Below, piece by piece: positions 1 through 7,843 of a DNA stretch of 64,000 nucleotides. Under the pieces are notes generated by a model. That model did not search any database and was not told where the DNA came from. It was given only the letters and a program-made list of their open reading frames with translations. The DNA is from UBA932 sp031548545. Its GTDB lineage: Bacteria > Bacteroidota > Bacteroidia > Bacteroidales > UBA932. The DNA is taken from positions 42,920-106,919 of the forward strand of contig JAVBQY010000016.1 in the NCBI GenBank assembly GCA_031548545.1, in the 5' to 3' direction. How positions within the stretch are numbered: the first letter of the stretch is position 1; the number at the start of each line of letters is the position of its first letter. Made by a program: the position numbers and the translations under genes.

Positions 1-156
1 AAAAATGTAGTAACGGTATTTTCCGATTGTAATAAAAAGTACCTCAGCACCACCCTGCTCAAAGAAGAACCCCTCCTTCCGGACTACCTCTGTAACCACA
101 TAGAGCTGGTGGATTACTTCGCAATAACATGTGAAAACAGGAAGCTAAAAGAATAA
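1..156 (+). CDS. Cysteine synthase-like PLP enzyme, C-terminal fragment
   Basis: Only the last 51 codons lie in the window; the reading frame is open from the first base and ends at a TAA. The segment VFSDCNKKYLST matches the family signature near the C-terminus of O-acetylserine sulfhydrylase / cystathionine beta-synthase-type PLP enzymes, where a PDSG-x-x-YLST stretch is typical. Such enzymes make cysteine from O-acetylserine and sulfide or carry out related beta-replacements in the cytoplasm. The catalytic lysine and PLP-binding loops are outside the window, so activity cannot be judged. The stop is six bases before mntP, so the two may share a transcript. Family placement is fair, exact substrate unknown. 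Confidence 0.6.
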   Translation, partial: KNVVTVFSDCNKKYLSTTLLKEEPLLPDYLCNHIELVDYFAITCENRKLKE

Positions 157-162
157 GAATGT

Positions 163-732
163 ATGTCGTATTACGAACTGTTCCTATTAGCTGTCGGCCT
201 TTGCTTTGACACCTTTGCCGTGTCACTCTCCGGTGGTTTGTGCCTCGGCTCCCACTGCCGGAAAAGGCGGGTGGTGATCCTCCTGACCTTTGCCCTCTTT
301 CAAAGCGCCATGGCTTTCTTAGGCTGGCTGGCCGGACTAAGCTTCCACCAATTGATTGAAAGTTTCGACCATTGGATCGCTTTCGCATTACTTGTCCTGA
401 TCGGTGGAAAAATGGCCATGGACAGCTTCGAAACAACGGATAAAAAAAGCATTAACTTACACAACAATAAAGTACTGCTAACAGCAGCCATTGCCACCAG
501 TATTGACGCGTTGGCCGTAGGAGTCAGCCTGGCGCTCTTACATTTACCGGCAACACGCATGGCCATTGGAGCGCTGATTATCGCCATAGTAACCGGCATA
601 GCGGCCTTAGCAGGATTATTGAGCGGACAGCGGGCCGGACAACGGCTGGGAAAATGGCCGGAACTAGCCGGCGGAATTATTTTGATCGCGCTGGGTGTTA
701 AAATTTTATTAGAACATACGCTATTTTCATAA
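163..732 (+). CDS. mntP: Manganese efflux pump MntP
   Basis: A 189-residue integral membrane protein with about six hydrophobic segments, the normal length and layout of MntP (formerly DUF204/YebN). Two repeat halves carry the family's acidic membrane motifs: FDTFAVSLSGG near residue 16 and SIDALAVGVSLALL near residue 111, which line up with the MDAFAASIGKG and SLDAMAVGVGLAFL stretches of the E. coli protein. MntP exports Mn2+ from the cytoplasm when manganese is in excess. In other bacteria it is often controlled by MntR or a manganese riboswitch, but only six bases separate it from the upstream gene, leaving no room for a riboswitch. It probably reads through from the upstream cysteine synthase-like gene. 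Confidence 0.9.
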   Translation: MSYYELFLLAVGLCFDTFAVSLSGGLCLGSHCRKRRVVILLTFALFQSAMAFLGWLAGLSFHQLIESFDHWIAFALLVLIGGKMAMDSFETTDKKSINLHNNKVLLTAAIATSIDALAVGVSLALLHLPATRMAIGALIIAIVTGIAALAGLLSGQRAGQRLGKWPELAGGIILIALGVKILLEHTLFS

Positions 733-739
733 TTTATGG

Positions 740-747
740 TATCTTTG
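740..747 (+). promoter_or_regulatory. -7 promoter box (TATCTTTG) abutting mqnA
   Basis: TATCTTTG followed by C matches the Bacteroidota -7 consensus TAnnTTTG. Only five bases separate it from the mqnA ATG, so transcription would begin at or within the start codon and give a leaderless or nearly leaderless mRNA. No good TTG block sits 19-21 bases upstream, so the call rests on the -7 box alone. Confidence 0.55.
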
Positions 748-752
748 CAGCT

Positions 753-1496
753 ATGGCAAAAATTCGGGTCACAGCTGTATCGTACTTAAACACAGTCCCC
801 TTGCTCTACGGAATTAGAAACTCCGCAGTGTATGAGGCTATTGACCTGCGCATCGCCCCACCGGCCCAATGTGCCCTTGCATTCGAAAGAGGCGATACGG
901 ATATTGCCCTGGTTCCCGTAGCCTCACTACTCAAACAACCTCATTACGAACTATTAAGCGACTATTGCATTGGCGCCTCCGGTAAGGTTCGCACGGTGGT
1001 TGTCATGGCTAATGATCCGCTGGACCAACTGCAAACCATTTATCTGGATCCCGACTCCCGCACTTCCGTGATATTGGTGCAAATTCTGGCCCGGCGCTAC
1101 TGGAATATCCGCCCGGCCTTTAAACCCTTTACACCCGGACAAACCATAGGTCCGGGCGAAGGTTGCGTACTGATCGGCGATAAGGTCTTTGCACAGGAAG
1201 CCCGTTTCAGCCGCCATTACGACCTGGCCGAACATTGGCACAATTTTACGGGTTTACCCTTTGTTTTTGCAGCATGGGCCAGCCACACATCGCTTCCCCA
1301 GGCTTTCATTGACGCTTTCAACCAAGCTATGCACTTTGGCGTTCAACATATCAACGAATCACTCACCGAGCCTCCGCCATGTTCGCACGAAACAGCCGTC
1401 GAGTACCTGAGTTGTAATATCAGTTACCCGCTCGACACCGCAAAACGTAGAGGACTGGAATTATTCCGGCAATTTATTAAGGAGGACATGCTATGA
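753..1496 (+). CDS. mqnA: Chorismate dehydratase MqnA (futalosine menaquinone route)
   Basis: A 247-residue protein of the MqnA/MqnD periplasmic-binding-protein-like fold. It starts with the typical AVSYLNTVPLLYG stretch and contains ALVPVASLL and DYCIGASGKVRTV, which I associate with MqnA rather than MqnD. MqnA dehydrates chorismate to 3-enolpyruvyl-benzoate, the first step of the futalosine pathway to menaquinone in the cytoplasm. The other pathway genes (mqnB, C, D, E) are not in the window, so the pathway is inferred from this one gene. Its TGA overlaps the corA ATG in an ATGA arrangement, which points to translational coupling. Confidence 0.85.
   Translation: MAKIRVTAVSYLNTVPLLYGIRNSAVYEAIDLRIAPPAQCALAFERGDTDIALVPVASLLKQPHYELLSDYCIGASGKVRTVVVMANDPLDQLQTIYLDPDSRTSVILVQILARRYWNIRPAFKPFTPGQTIGPGEGCVLIGDKVFAQEARFSRHYDLAEHWHNFTGLPFVFAAWASHTSLPQAFIDAFNQAMHFGVQHINESLTEPPPCSHETAVEYLSCNISYPLDTAKRRGLELFRQFIKEDML
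1479..1485 (+). promoter_or_regulatory. Shine-Dalgarno-like AAGGAGG before corA
   Basis: AAGGAGG lies seven bases before the corA ATG, inside the last codons of mqnA (Lys-Glu-Asp). Since Shine-Dalgarno sequences are rarely used in Bacteroidota, it may simply reflect the coding sequence; the ATGA overlap is the more likely coupling device. Confidence 0.35.
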
Positions 1497-2443
1497 TTAC
1501 GATATATTACAAAGCCAACAAACAAATTACCAGCTCCGACAACATACAGTTGTTGGAAGAATTAGGTTACGACGACATTCTCTGGATAGACCTCAATAAT
1601 CCTGAGGGCGATGAAAAACACGGCGTGGAGGAATACCTGGAAACACCCTTACAAAGCCGGGCGCAGGCCGAAGAAATCGAAAGTTCGTCCCGTTATTCGG
1701 AAACAGAAAATGCCATTTTCGCCAATACCAACTTCTTGATTGCCGGCTCCGAAAGCTATAAGGAAGAGGCGGTTTCTTTCATTCTTTCATCCGGTATACT
1801 GATCACCATACGCAATTCCCACCTGCGCACCTTTATGGAAATAGAGCGCCGGCTGCTGGCCAATCACCGCAGCTACGCCACGGGTTACCATCTCATGGTC
1901 GCCATCCTGGAGAACCGTATAGACCTGGATGCCGACATGATCGAGTTGCTGGCTAAAGAAATCGCACACCTCAGCAAGCGTATCAGCGTAGACGAGCAAA
2001 TGAGCGAAGAAATACTTCTCGATATCAACCAGCAACAGGAAAACACCATGTTGATCCGCGAGAACATCATCGATAAACAGCGGGTAGTATCCAGCATTCT
2101 TAAGAGTGATAAATTCCCCAGTGATATTTACCCGAAACTCAACGTACTAATGAAAGACGTGAGTTCTCTGATCAACCATACCGACTTCGGCTTCGAGAGG
2201 TTGGAATACCTCCAGAATACCGTACTCGGTTTGATCAACCTGGAACAGAATAAAATCATCAAGGTATTTACCGTCGTAACCGTTTTTTTCATGCCTCCTA
2301 CCCTGATTGCCAGCATGTACGGAATGAACGTGCGGCTTCCCTGGGCCGAAAAGGGGAACTTGAGCTTTGTTTTCTGTGTAGTGCTTATGGTATTATCTTT
2401 CCTGCTTACATTTTTCTATTTCAAACGTAAAAAATTATTATAA
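1493..2443 (+). CDS. corA: CorA-family magnesium/cobalt channel
   Basis: A 316-residue protein with the CorA plan: a long, charged cytoplasmic N-terminal domain rich in helices, then two membrane segments at the C-terminus. The signature GMN motif sits at residues 277-279 in SMYGMNVRLPW, at the end of the first membrane helix, and the protein ends in a basic tail (FKRKKLL). CorA forms pentameric channels in the inner membrane that admit Mg2+ and, in some members, Co2+ or Ni2+; a few CorA-like proteins export Zn2+. The sequence alone does not tell the ion. It overlaps mqnA by four bases and is followed seven bases later by the next gene. Confidence 0.9.
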   Translation: MITIYYKANKQITSSDNIQLLEELGYDDILWIDLNNPEGDEKHGVEEYLETPLQSRAQAEEIESSSRYSETENAIFANTNFLIAGSESYKEEAVSFILSSGILITIRNSHLRTFMEIERRLLANHRSYATGYHLMVAILENRIDLDADMIELLAKEIAHLSKRISVDEQMSEEILLDINQQQENTMLIRENIIDKQRVVSSILKSDKFPSDIYPKLNVLMKDVSSLINHTDFGFERLEYLQNTVLGLINLEQNKIIKVFTVVTVFFMPPTLIASMYGMNVRLPWAEKGNLSFVFCVVLMVLSFLLTFFYFKRKKLL

Positions 2444-2450
2444 TTTCTTT

Positions 2451-3683
2451 ATGAAGCAAATTATCACTGTAATTCTCATCACCCTTTGCAATTCCATAAC
2501 GTATGCCCAGGGTGAAAACACTTTTTCAATCAGGGGCTGTATCAAAGCCGAAGACACCGGCGAAAACCTTGAGTTTGCCAGCATAAGCATCAAAGGCTCG
2601 ACCAAAGGCACCGTCAGTAATCAGGAGGGTCTTTACGTATTAACAGGGCTGCAAGGGACTGAAACCATCGAATTCAACTACATGGGCTACGAACCGAAAC
2701 TCGTACCGGCCAACGAACTCCGCTCTTTTACAACCACTATGCTTAAGCCCCAGGCGGTACTGCTTGACGCATTGGTTATACGGGCATTTCAGGAAGACGA
2801 AGTAATTTTTAACGGCACCCTGAAACATATCAATCGCCTGTATCCCTCACAACCGGTCATGTGCAAGGCGCAGATCAAGGACATTATGATAGAAGACCGT
2901 AAGATCACCAATTATTACGACTTCAGGAGTGATATCTGGGTAAAATCTTTCGACCGCAAAGAAGAAGAAAGAAATCCCATCACCATGAGGATACTAAATG
3001 TGGACGCTGCAATTGATGACTATAGCCACAATCCGCTAAGGCCTTATATGATGTACGACCGTACCATACGCAACATCATTCCGGAAAGTTATGGCCTGCG
3101 TACTGTCCTCCACCTGATCGGATCCAAATTGATCCGCTGGCGTACCGAAAAAGACATGATAGCCGGTGAAGCCGTGTGGAAAATGCAGTTTGAGTCCAAA
3201 GCGCCCCAAAGCGACACCCGCTCTTTGGCCACTATAGACCAGGTCCGCGGTGTAATTTATGCGGCGGTAGCCGATAGCGCTATCCTGCGTGTCGAAATAA
3301 CGGAAGACTATTCCAACCACGTTACGCTCTCACACTTTTACGATGAAAACAACCAGCGGGTACAATGTACGGCCAACTTCACCTCTCAGGAGCTGGTGAG
3401 CAATTTCCGCCGTATTGATGGAAAAATATATCCGGAGTATACCAAAACAATCGTATACAGTGATATGAAGTACAATAACAAAGAAACGCAACGGCAACAA
3501 TTGAGCCTGATCCTGATCAGCGACATTGAAACCAAAAGTGTGAAGCGTATAGCAAAGAAGGATGCCTATAACAAGGACATCCCGCTGTACAACCAGATAG
3601 CCAAAGAAAACGAATCGTGGAGGACGATCAATACACTACCGCTAACCAAGGAGGAGCAAGACTTCATCAATGCCAATAGGTAA
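2451..3683 (+). CDS. Secreted protein with carboxypeptidase-regulatory-like domain
   Basis: A 410-residue protein with a clear signal peptide (MKQIITVILITLCNSITYAQ, cleavage after the AQ). Residues about 26-105 form a carboxypeptidase-regulatory-like beta-sandwich, with the usual ENLEFASISIKGSTKGTVSNQEG and YMGYEP patterns. The remaining 300 residues resemble no family I can name and are rich in charged residues and beta-strand-like stretches. Proteins of this layout are common in Bacteroidota envelopes, where the domain often precedes an outer-membrane barrel; here the rest seems too short and polar for a full TonB receptor. Its last 14 bases overlap the helicase gene. Role unknown. Confidence 0.65.
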   Translation: MKQIITVILITLCNSITYAQGENTFSIRGCIKAEDTGENLEFASISIKGSTKGTVSNQEGLYVLTGLQGTETIEFNYMGYEPKLVPANELRSFTTTMLKPQAVLLDALVIRAFQEDEVIFNGTLKHINRLYPSQPVMCKAQIKDIMIEDRKITNYYDFRSDIWVKSFDRKEEERNPITMRILNVDAAIDDYSHNPLRPYMMYDRTIRNIIPESYGLRTVLHLIGSKLIRWRTEKDMIAGEAVWKMQFESKAPQSDTRSLATIDQVRGVIYAAVADSAILRVEITEDYSNHVTLSHFYDENNQRVQCTANFTSQELVSNFRRIDGKIYPEYTKTIVYSDMKYNNKETQRQQLSLILISDIETKSVKRIAKKDAYNKDIPLYNQIAKENESWRTINTLPLTKEEQDFINANR

Positions 3684-5067
3684 TTATCTATATGATAAGC
3701 TAAAAGAATACCTGCACCATGAGCCCACAGCCGATCAGAACGATCTGATGCTTGGGCTCACGGATTTTATTGCCGGCAGCGACGCTGTTCTTTTCCTGCT
3801 TACCGGTTATGCCGGTACAGGAAAAACCACTATGGTGGCAGCGCTGGTCCAATTGCTCAATGCGCTGGAGATGGACTCCCTGCTGCTCGCCCCTACCGGC
3901 CGTGCGGCCAAGGTGCTCTCCAACTATGCCGGCCAGAGCGCGTATACCATCCATAAAAAAATTTACCGCCAGCAGGTACACAATGATGTATCAAGCCCTT
4001 TTGTGCTGGCCCCCAATGAATATACGGACACCATTTTTGTGGTAGACGAAGCCTCCATGATTTCCAATGAAGACCAGGGATCAATTTTCGGATCCGGCCG
4101 TCTGCTCGACGACCTGCTGACCTTTGTCCGCAGCGGTCCAGGCTGTAAACTCATTATGGTAGGAGATCCGGCCCAGCTCCCTCCCGTACGTTCTCCGCTG
4201 AGTCCTGCGCTGGACCGGGAAATACTCTCACGCTACAGTGGCGTACAACACAGCAATCTGTCTGCCGTAGTGCGGCAAACAGCCGGAAGCGGTATCCTGC
4301 ATAACGCGACCCTGCTCCGCCATAACATTGAGCGCAATCATTGCGCCTTACCGGTTTTTCAAACGGAGAATTTTCAGGATATTGAAAAAATCCGCGGCGG
4401 CGAACTGATAGAGAAAATTTCCGACGCCTACGGCCGCTACGGAGAACGTGACACCATGATCATCTGCCGCAGTAACAAGCGGGCCAACATTTACAACAAC
4501 GGCATCCGCACACGTATCCTCTTCCGGGAAGATGAACTGGGCCGTGGCGACCGGGTGATGATTGTCAAAAACTGCTATCAATTCACCGAGCATACCGGCA
4601 CGCTGGATTTTATTGCCAATGGAGATATTGCCGAGTTGGTAAGCCTGCGGCGGCATGAAGAGCGCCATGGCTTCCAATTCGCCCGCGCCGAATTGCGCTT
4701 CCCGGATTATGACGATGTAGAAGTCACGGCCAAGGTCATGCTGGACACCCTGCACCTCGAAACCGCCGCGCTGGATACGGAAAAACAACGCAGCCTGTAT
4801 GAAAGCGTACTGGCCGATTATTCCGACATTAAAACCAAACGCTCCCGGAACAAGGCCGTGCGCGAAGATCCTTACTATAACGGACTTCAACTGCGCTACG
4901 CCAACGCCATCACCTGCCATAAGGCGCAGGGCGGCCAATGGAAGGCCGTATTTCTTGATTATCCTTTCCGTAAAGACTACCTCCCCACCCTCGAAGACCT
5001 GCGCTGGCTCTACACCGCCTTTACCCGGGCTACGGAAAAGCTCTACCTGGTAAATTTCCCGGAGTGA
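3670..5067 (+). CDS. RecD-like superfamily 1 DNA helicase
   Basis: A 465-residue ATPase with Walker A GYAGTGKTT (residues 46-54), the motif Ia-like LLAPTGRAAKVL, Walker B VVDEASM (D126, E127), GDPAQLPPV (motif III) and a C-terminal UvrD-like pair, CHKAQGGQW and YTAFTRATEKLYLV (motifs V/VI). This is the compact RecD/Pif1-like layout without the long N-terminal domain of RecD2 (usually 700 or more residues). It should be an ATP-driven 5'-3' DNA translocase acting in repair or replication, but its partners are unknown. The start overlaps the preceding gene by 14 bases. A purine-rich AAGGAGG lies 15 bases before the ATG, too far to be a normal ribosome-binding site. Confidence 0.75.
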   Translation: MPIGNYLYDKLKEYLHHEPTADQNDLMLGLTDFIAGSDAVLFLLTGYAGTGKTTMVAALVQLLNALEMDSLLLAPTGRAAKVLSNYAGQSAYTIHKKIYRQQVHNDVSSPFVLAPNEYTDTIFVVDEASMISNEDQGSIFGSGRLLDDLLTFVRSGPGCKLIMVGDPAQLPPVRSPLSPALDREILSRYSGVQHSNLSAVVRQTAGSGILHNATLLRHNIERNHCALPVFQTENFQDIEKIRGGELIEKISDAYGRYGERDTMIICRSNKRANIYNNGIRTRILFREDELGRGDRVMIVKNCYQFTEHTGTLDFIANGDIAELVSLRRHEERHGFQFARAELRFPDYDDVEVTAKVMLDTLHLETAALDTEKQRSLYESVLADYSDIKTKRSRNKAVREDPYYNGLQLRYANAITCHKAQGGQWKAVFLDYPFRKDYLPTLEDLRWLYTAFTRATEKLYLVNFPE

Positions 5068-5098
5068 TTGTTTTTCACCGGAATTTTGCTTAAATTTG
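5068..5098 (+). promoter_or_regulatory. Bacteroidota-type promoter for deoC
   Basis: TTG, a 20-base spacer and TAAATTTG fit the TTTG-N19-21-TAnnTTTG consensus. The -7 box ends 23 bases before the deoC ATG. The TTG lies right at the stop codon of the helicase gene, so deoC can be transcribed independently of the upstream unit. Confidence 0.65.
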
Positions 5099-5121
5099 TC
5101 TGAATATATTTTTTCAGTCTT

Positions 5122-5937
5122 ATGCAAACATTCAATATCCAAGCCCTCAACGCCGGGCAATTCCACGCTAAAGAAACATTTACTCAGTGTCTCGGTTTTA
5201 TTGACCTTACCTCACTCAACGCCACCGACACCTATGATAAAATCATAGGCATGATGGAAAAGGTAAATGATTTTCCAAAACACTTTCCCCAGTTGCCCAA
5301 TGTGGCCGCCGTATGTGTGTACCCCAGCCTGGTGCCCATCACCCGGCATACGTTACGGGCGGCAGAAGTACAGATTGCCGCTGTAGGCGCCGGATTTCCC
5401 GCCTCACAAACCTTTATTGAAGTAAAATGCGATGAGTGCCGCCGCGCAGTGGATGCCGGCGCCGATGAAATTGACATCGTAATCTCCCTGGGCGCTTTCC
5501 TGGCGAATAATTATGACAAGGTACAGGAAGAAATTATGCAGATCAAGAAAGCCATTGGTAAGGCCCACCTGAAAGTTATCCTGGAAACAGGCGCCCTGAA
5601 TACCGATCAAATCAGTATCGCCAGCAAGATATCCATTGAAGCCGGCGCAGATTTCATCAAAACCTCTACCGGCAAGATGGAACCGGCCGCCACACCTGAG
5701 GCCGCCTGGATCATGTGCCACGCCATCAAAGCCCATTATGAAAAAACCGGCGAAAAGATAGGCTTCAAACCGGCCGGCGGTATTGTAACAGCCAATGAAG
5801 CCCTGACCTATTACGCCATCGTAAAAACAGTATTGGGTGACTCCTGGCTCACGCCCAAACTCTTCCGTTTCGGCGCCAGCCGCCTGGCCAACAACCTGCT
5901 TACTGAAATCACCGGCAATACGGTCAACTATTTTTAG
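5122..5937 (+). CDS. deoC: Deoxyribose-phosphate aldolase
   Basis: A 271-residue class I aldolase that splits 2-deoxyribose-5-phosphate into glyceraldehyde-3-phosphate and acetaldehyde, linking deoxynucleoside breakdown to glycolysis. The Schiff-base lysine is K180 in ADFIKTSTGK, the second conserved lysine is K216 in GFKPAGGI, and the catalytic aspartate region reads DEIDIVI. Length fits the longer DeoC subgroup. The usual partners (deoA, deoB, phosphorylases) are not adjacent. It has its own promoter upstream and stands alone in the window. Confidence 0.93.
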   Translation: MQTFNIQALNAGQFHAKETFTQCLGFIDLTSLNATDTYDKIIGMMEKVNDFPKHFPQLPNVAAVCVYPSLVPITRHTLRAAEVQIAAVGAGFPASQTFIEVKCDECRRAVDAGADEIDIVISLGAFLANNYDKVQEEIMQIKKAIGKAHLKVILETGALNTDQISIASKISIEAGADFIKTSTGKMEPAATPEAAWIMCHAIKAHYEKTGEKIGFKPAGGIVTANEALTYYAIVKTVLGDSWLTPKLFRFGASRLANNLLTEITGNTVNYF

Positions 5938-5944
5938 GCTATAA

Positions 5945-5986
5945 GGTGAAAAGAGACGGAGCTAAGGCTGCTTCTCCTCTTTTACC
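5945..5986 (+). other. Imperfect hairpin between deoC and ftcD
   Basis: GGTGAAAAGAG can pair with CTCTTTTACC apart from one bulged base. The 3' part of the same 109-base gap has TTTCACC and CCGTCTC, which could compete for the same left arm. No T-tract follows. It may be a weak terminator or a leader structure of ftcD; no known riboswitch class is recognisable. Confidence 0.25.
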
Positions 5987-6046
5987 CTAAGCCTTTTCGC
6001 CTTTCACCGTCTCCCCTTAATTTCCTAACCCCCTAATCAATCTCCT

Positions 6047-7693
6047 ATGAAACTAATCGAATGCGTACCCAATTTCAGTGAGGGGCGCGATATGCACGTA
6101 ATCAAGCAAATCACCGATGTTATTGAAGAAGTAGAAGGCGTACAATTGCTGGACGTGGATCCCGGCAAAGCCACCAACCGCACGGTTGTCACCTTTGTCG
6201 GAGAGCCCGGCGCTGTTTGTGAGGCTGCTTTCCGGGCCGTACGCAAGGCCTGTGAGGTCATAGACATGAGCAAGCACCATGGAGAACATCCGCGCTTCGG
6301 GGCTACGGACGTATGCCCGCTCATCCCGATCAGCGGCATAAGTATGGAAGAAACGGCCGAATACGCCCGCAAACTGGCAAAACGCATAGGTGACGAATTG
6401 CAATTCCCCGTATACTGCTATGAATCCGCCGCGTTCACGCAGGAACGCCGCAACCTGGCCAACTGCCGCGCCGGCGAATATGAAGGATTGAAAGACAAGC
6501 TGGCCAAGCCCGAATGGAAACCGGACTTCGGTCCTGCCGCCTTTGTAGCCCGCACCGGCGCTATTGCCGTGGGCGCCCGCAATTTTCTGATTGCCTATAA
6601 TGTGAACCTCAATAGCACCTCTACCCGCCGCGCCAACGCCGTTGCTTTCGACGTGCGCGAAAAAGGCCGCAAGGTAAAAGACGCCGCCGGCAATGAAAGC
6701 TGGCAGGCAGGCTTGCTGAAGAGCGTAAAAGGGATCGGGTGGTATATCGAAGAGTACGGCATAGCGCAGGTCTCTCTCAACCTGACGGACATCAGCGTAA
6801 CGCCATGGCATGTGGCCTTTGATACGGTATGCGAATGCGCCCAACAACGCGGACTGCGCGTTACCGGATCCGAACTGGTCGGACTGGTTCCCCTCCAAGC
6901 CATATTGGATGCCGGCCGTTATTTTCTGGAAAAACAACAACGCTCCACAGGGATCCCTGATGCGGAAATCATCAAGATAGCCATACGCACAATGGGTCTC
7001 GACGAACTAACCCCGTTCGACCCTCAGGAGAAAATCATTGAATACAAATTGGGCGGCAATGCCGTAGGCAAATTAGCCGGCATGACCCTTAAAGCCTTTG
7101 CCGACGAAACCATCTCCGAATCACCGGCCCCCGGCGGCGGCTCCGTGAGCGCCTACATGGGCGCCATGGGCATATCTTTAGCCGGTATGGTAGCCAACCT
7201 CAGCGCCCACAAGCCCGGTTGGGATGCCCGCTGGGCAGAATTTTCGGGCTGGGCCGTAAAAGCCAAACAACTGCAGGTAGAATTGGTGAAGATGGTAGAT
7301 GAAGACACCCAGGCGTTCAACAAAATCATGGAAGCCTTCGGCCTGCCCAAGGGCACCGATGCGGAAAAGGCCGCACGCAAAGCCGCTATTGCCGACGCTA
7401 CCAAATATGCCATTGCTATTCCGCTCAAGGTAATGCACCTGTGCTATGACAGCATGGATATTATCAAAGCCATGGCCGAAACCGGAAACCCGAACTCGGT
7501 AAGCGATGCCGGCGTAGGCGCGTTGGCCGCCCGCTCAGGCGTACTCGGCGCCTGGCTGAACGTACAAATCAATGCAGCAGGGCTTGACGACAAGGCCTAT
7601 GTAGAACAAGTGCTGAAAGAAGGTGCGGCCATTGCAGAAAAAGCCCAGGCCAAAGAAAAAGAGGTACTTGACATTGTCACCTCTAAACTCTAA
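6047..7693 (+). CDS. ftcD: Fused glutamate formimidoyltransferase / formimidoyl-THF cyclodeaminase
   Basis: A 548-residue bifunctional enzyme. Residues 1 to about 300 are the formiminotransferase domains (LIECVPNFSEGRD at the start, SKHHGEHPRFGATDV in the folate-binding region). Residues about 335-548 are the FTCD_C cyclodeaminase (SPAPGGGSVSAYMGAMG). Together they move the formimino group of N-formimino-glutamate to tetrahydrofolate and then release ammonia to form methenyl-THF, the last steps of one histidine degradation route. The length equals that of the fused animal enzyme; many bacteria encode the two halves separately. hutH, hutU and hutI are not in the window. Confidence 0.92.
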   Translation: MKLIECVPNFSEGRDMHVIKQITDVIEEVEGVQLLDVDPGKATNRTVVTFVGEPGAVCEAAFRAVRKACEVIDMSKHHGEHPRFGATDVCPLIPISGISMEETAEYARKLAKRIGDELQFPVYCYESAAFTQERRNLANCRAGEYEGLKDKLAKPEWKPDFGPAAFVARTGAIAVGARNFLIAYNVNLNSTSTRRANAVAFDVREKGRKVKDAAGNESWQAGLLKSVKGIGWYIEEYGIAQVSLNLTDISVTPWHVAFDTVCECAQQRGLRVTGSELVGLVPLQAILDAGRYFLEKQQRSTGIPDAEIIKIAIRTMGLDELTPFDPQEKIIEYKLGGNAVGKLAGMTLKAFADETISESPAPGGGSVSAYMGAMGISLAGMVANLSAHKPGWDARWAEFSGWAVKAKQLQVELVKMVDEDTQAFNKIMEAFGLPKGTDAEKAARKAAIADATKYAIAIPLKVMHLCYDSMDIIKAMAETGNPNSVSDAGVGALAARSGVLGAWLNVQINAAGLDDKAYVEQVLKEGAAIAEKAQAKEKEVLDIVTSKL

Positions 7694-7708
7694 AACGGTA
7701 TAAAACAA

Positions 7709-7738
7709 ATGAGGAAGTGCTTTTCAACACTTCCTCAT
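7709..7738 (+). terminator. Hairpin between convergent ftcD and clpB
   Basis: ATGAGGAAGTG pairs perfectly with CACTTCCTCAT (11 bp) around an eight-base loop, 15 bases after the ftcD stop. There is no strong T-tract on either side, but its place between converging genes suggests transcription termination or 3'-end protection. Confidence 0.6.
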
Positions 7739-7843
7739 ATGCCTTTAACCTAACCAAAAACTTGTAACCCCTAAAGGTCTGTTTTCAGGTACAAAGATAA
7801 GGCCTTATTACGAATATGGCGTTAAAACAAGGTTAAGCAATCA

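Noticed and set aside
5938..6046. Riboswitch before ftcD
   Set aside because: Several short complementary segments exist but match no known class I can recognise, and a weak hairpin is the most that can be claimed.
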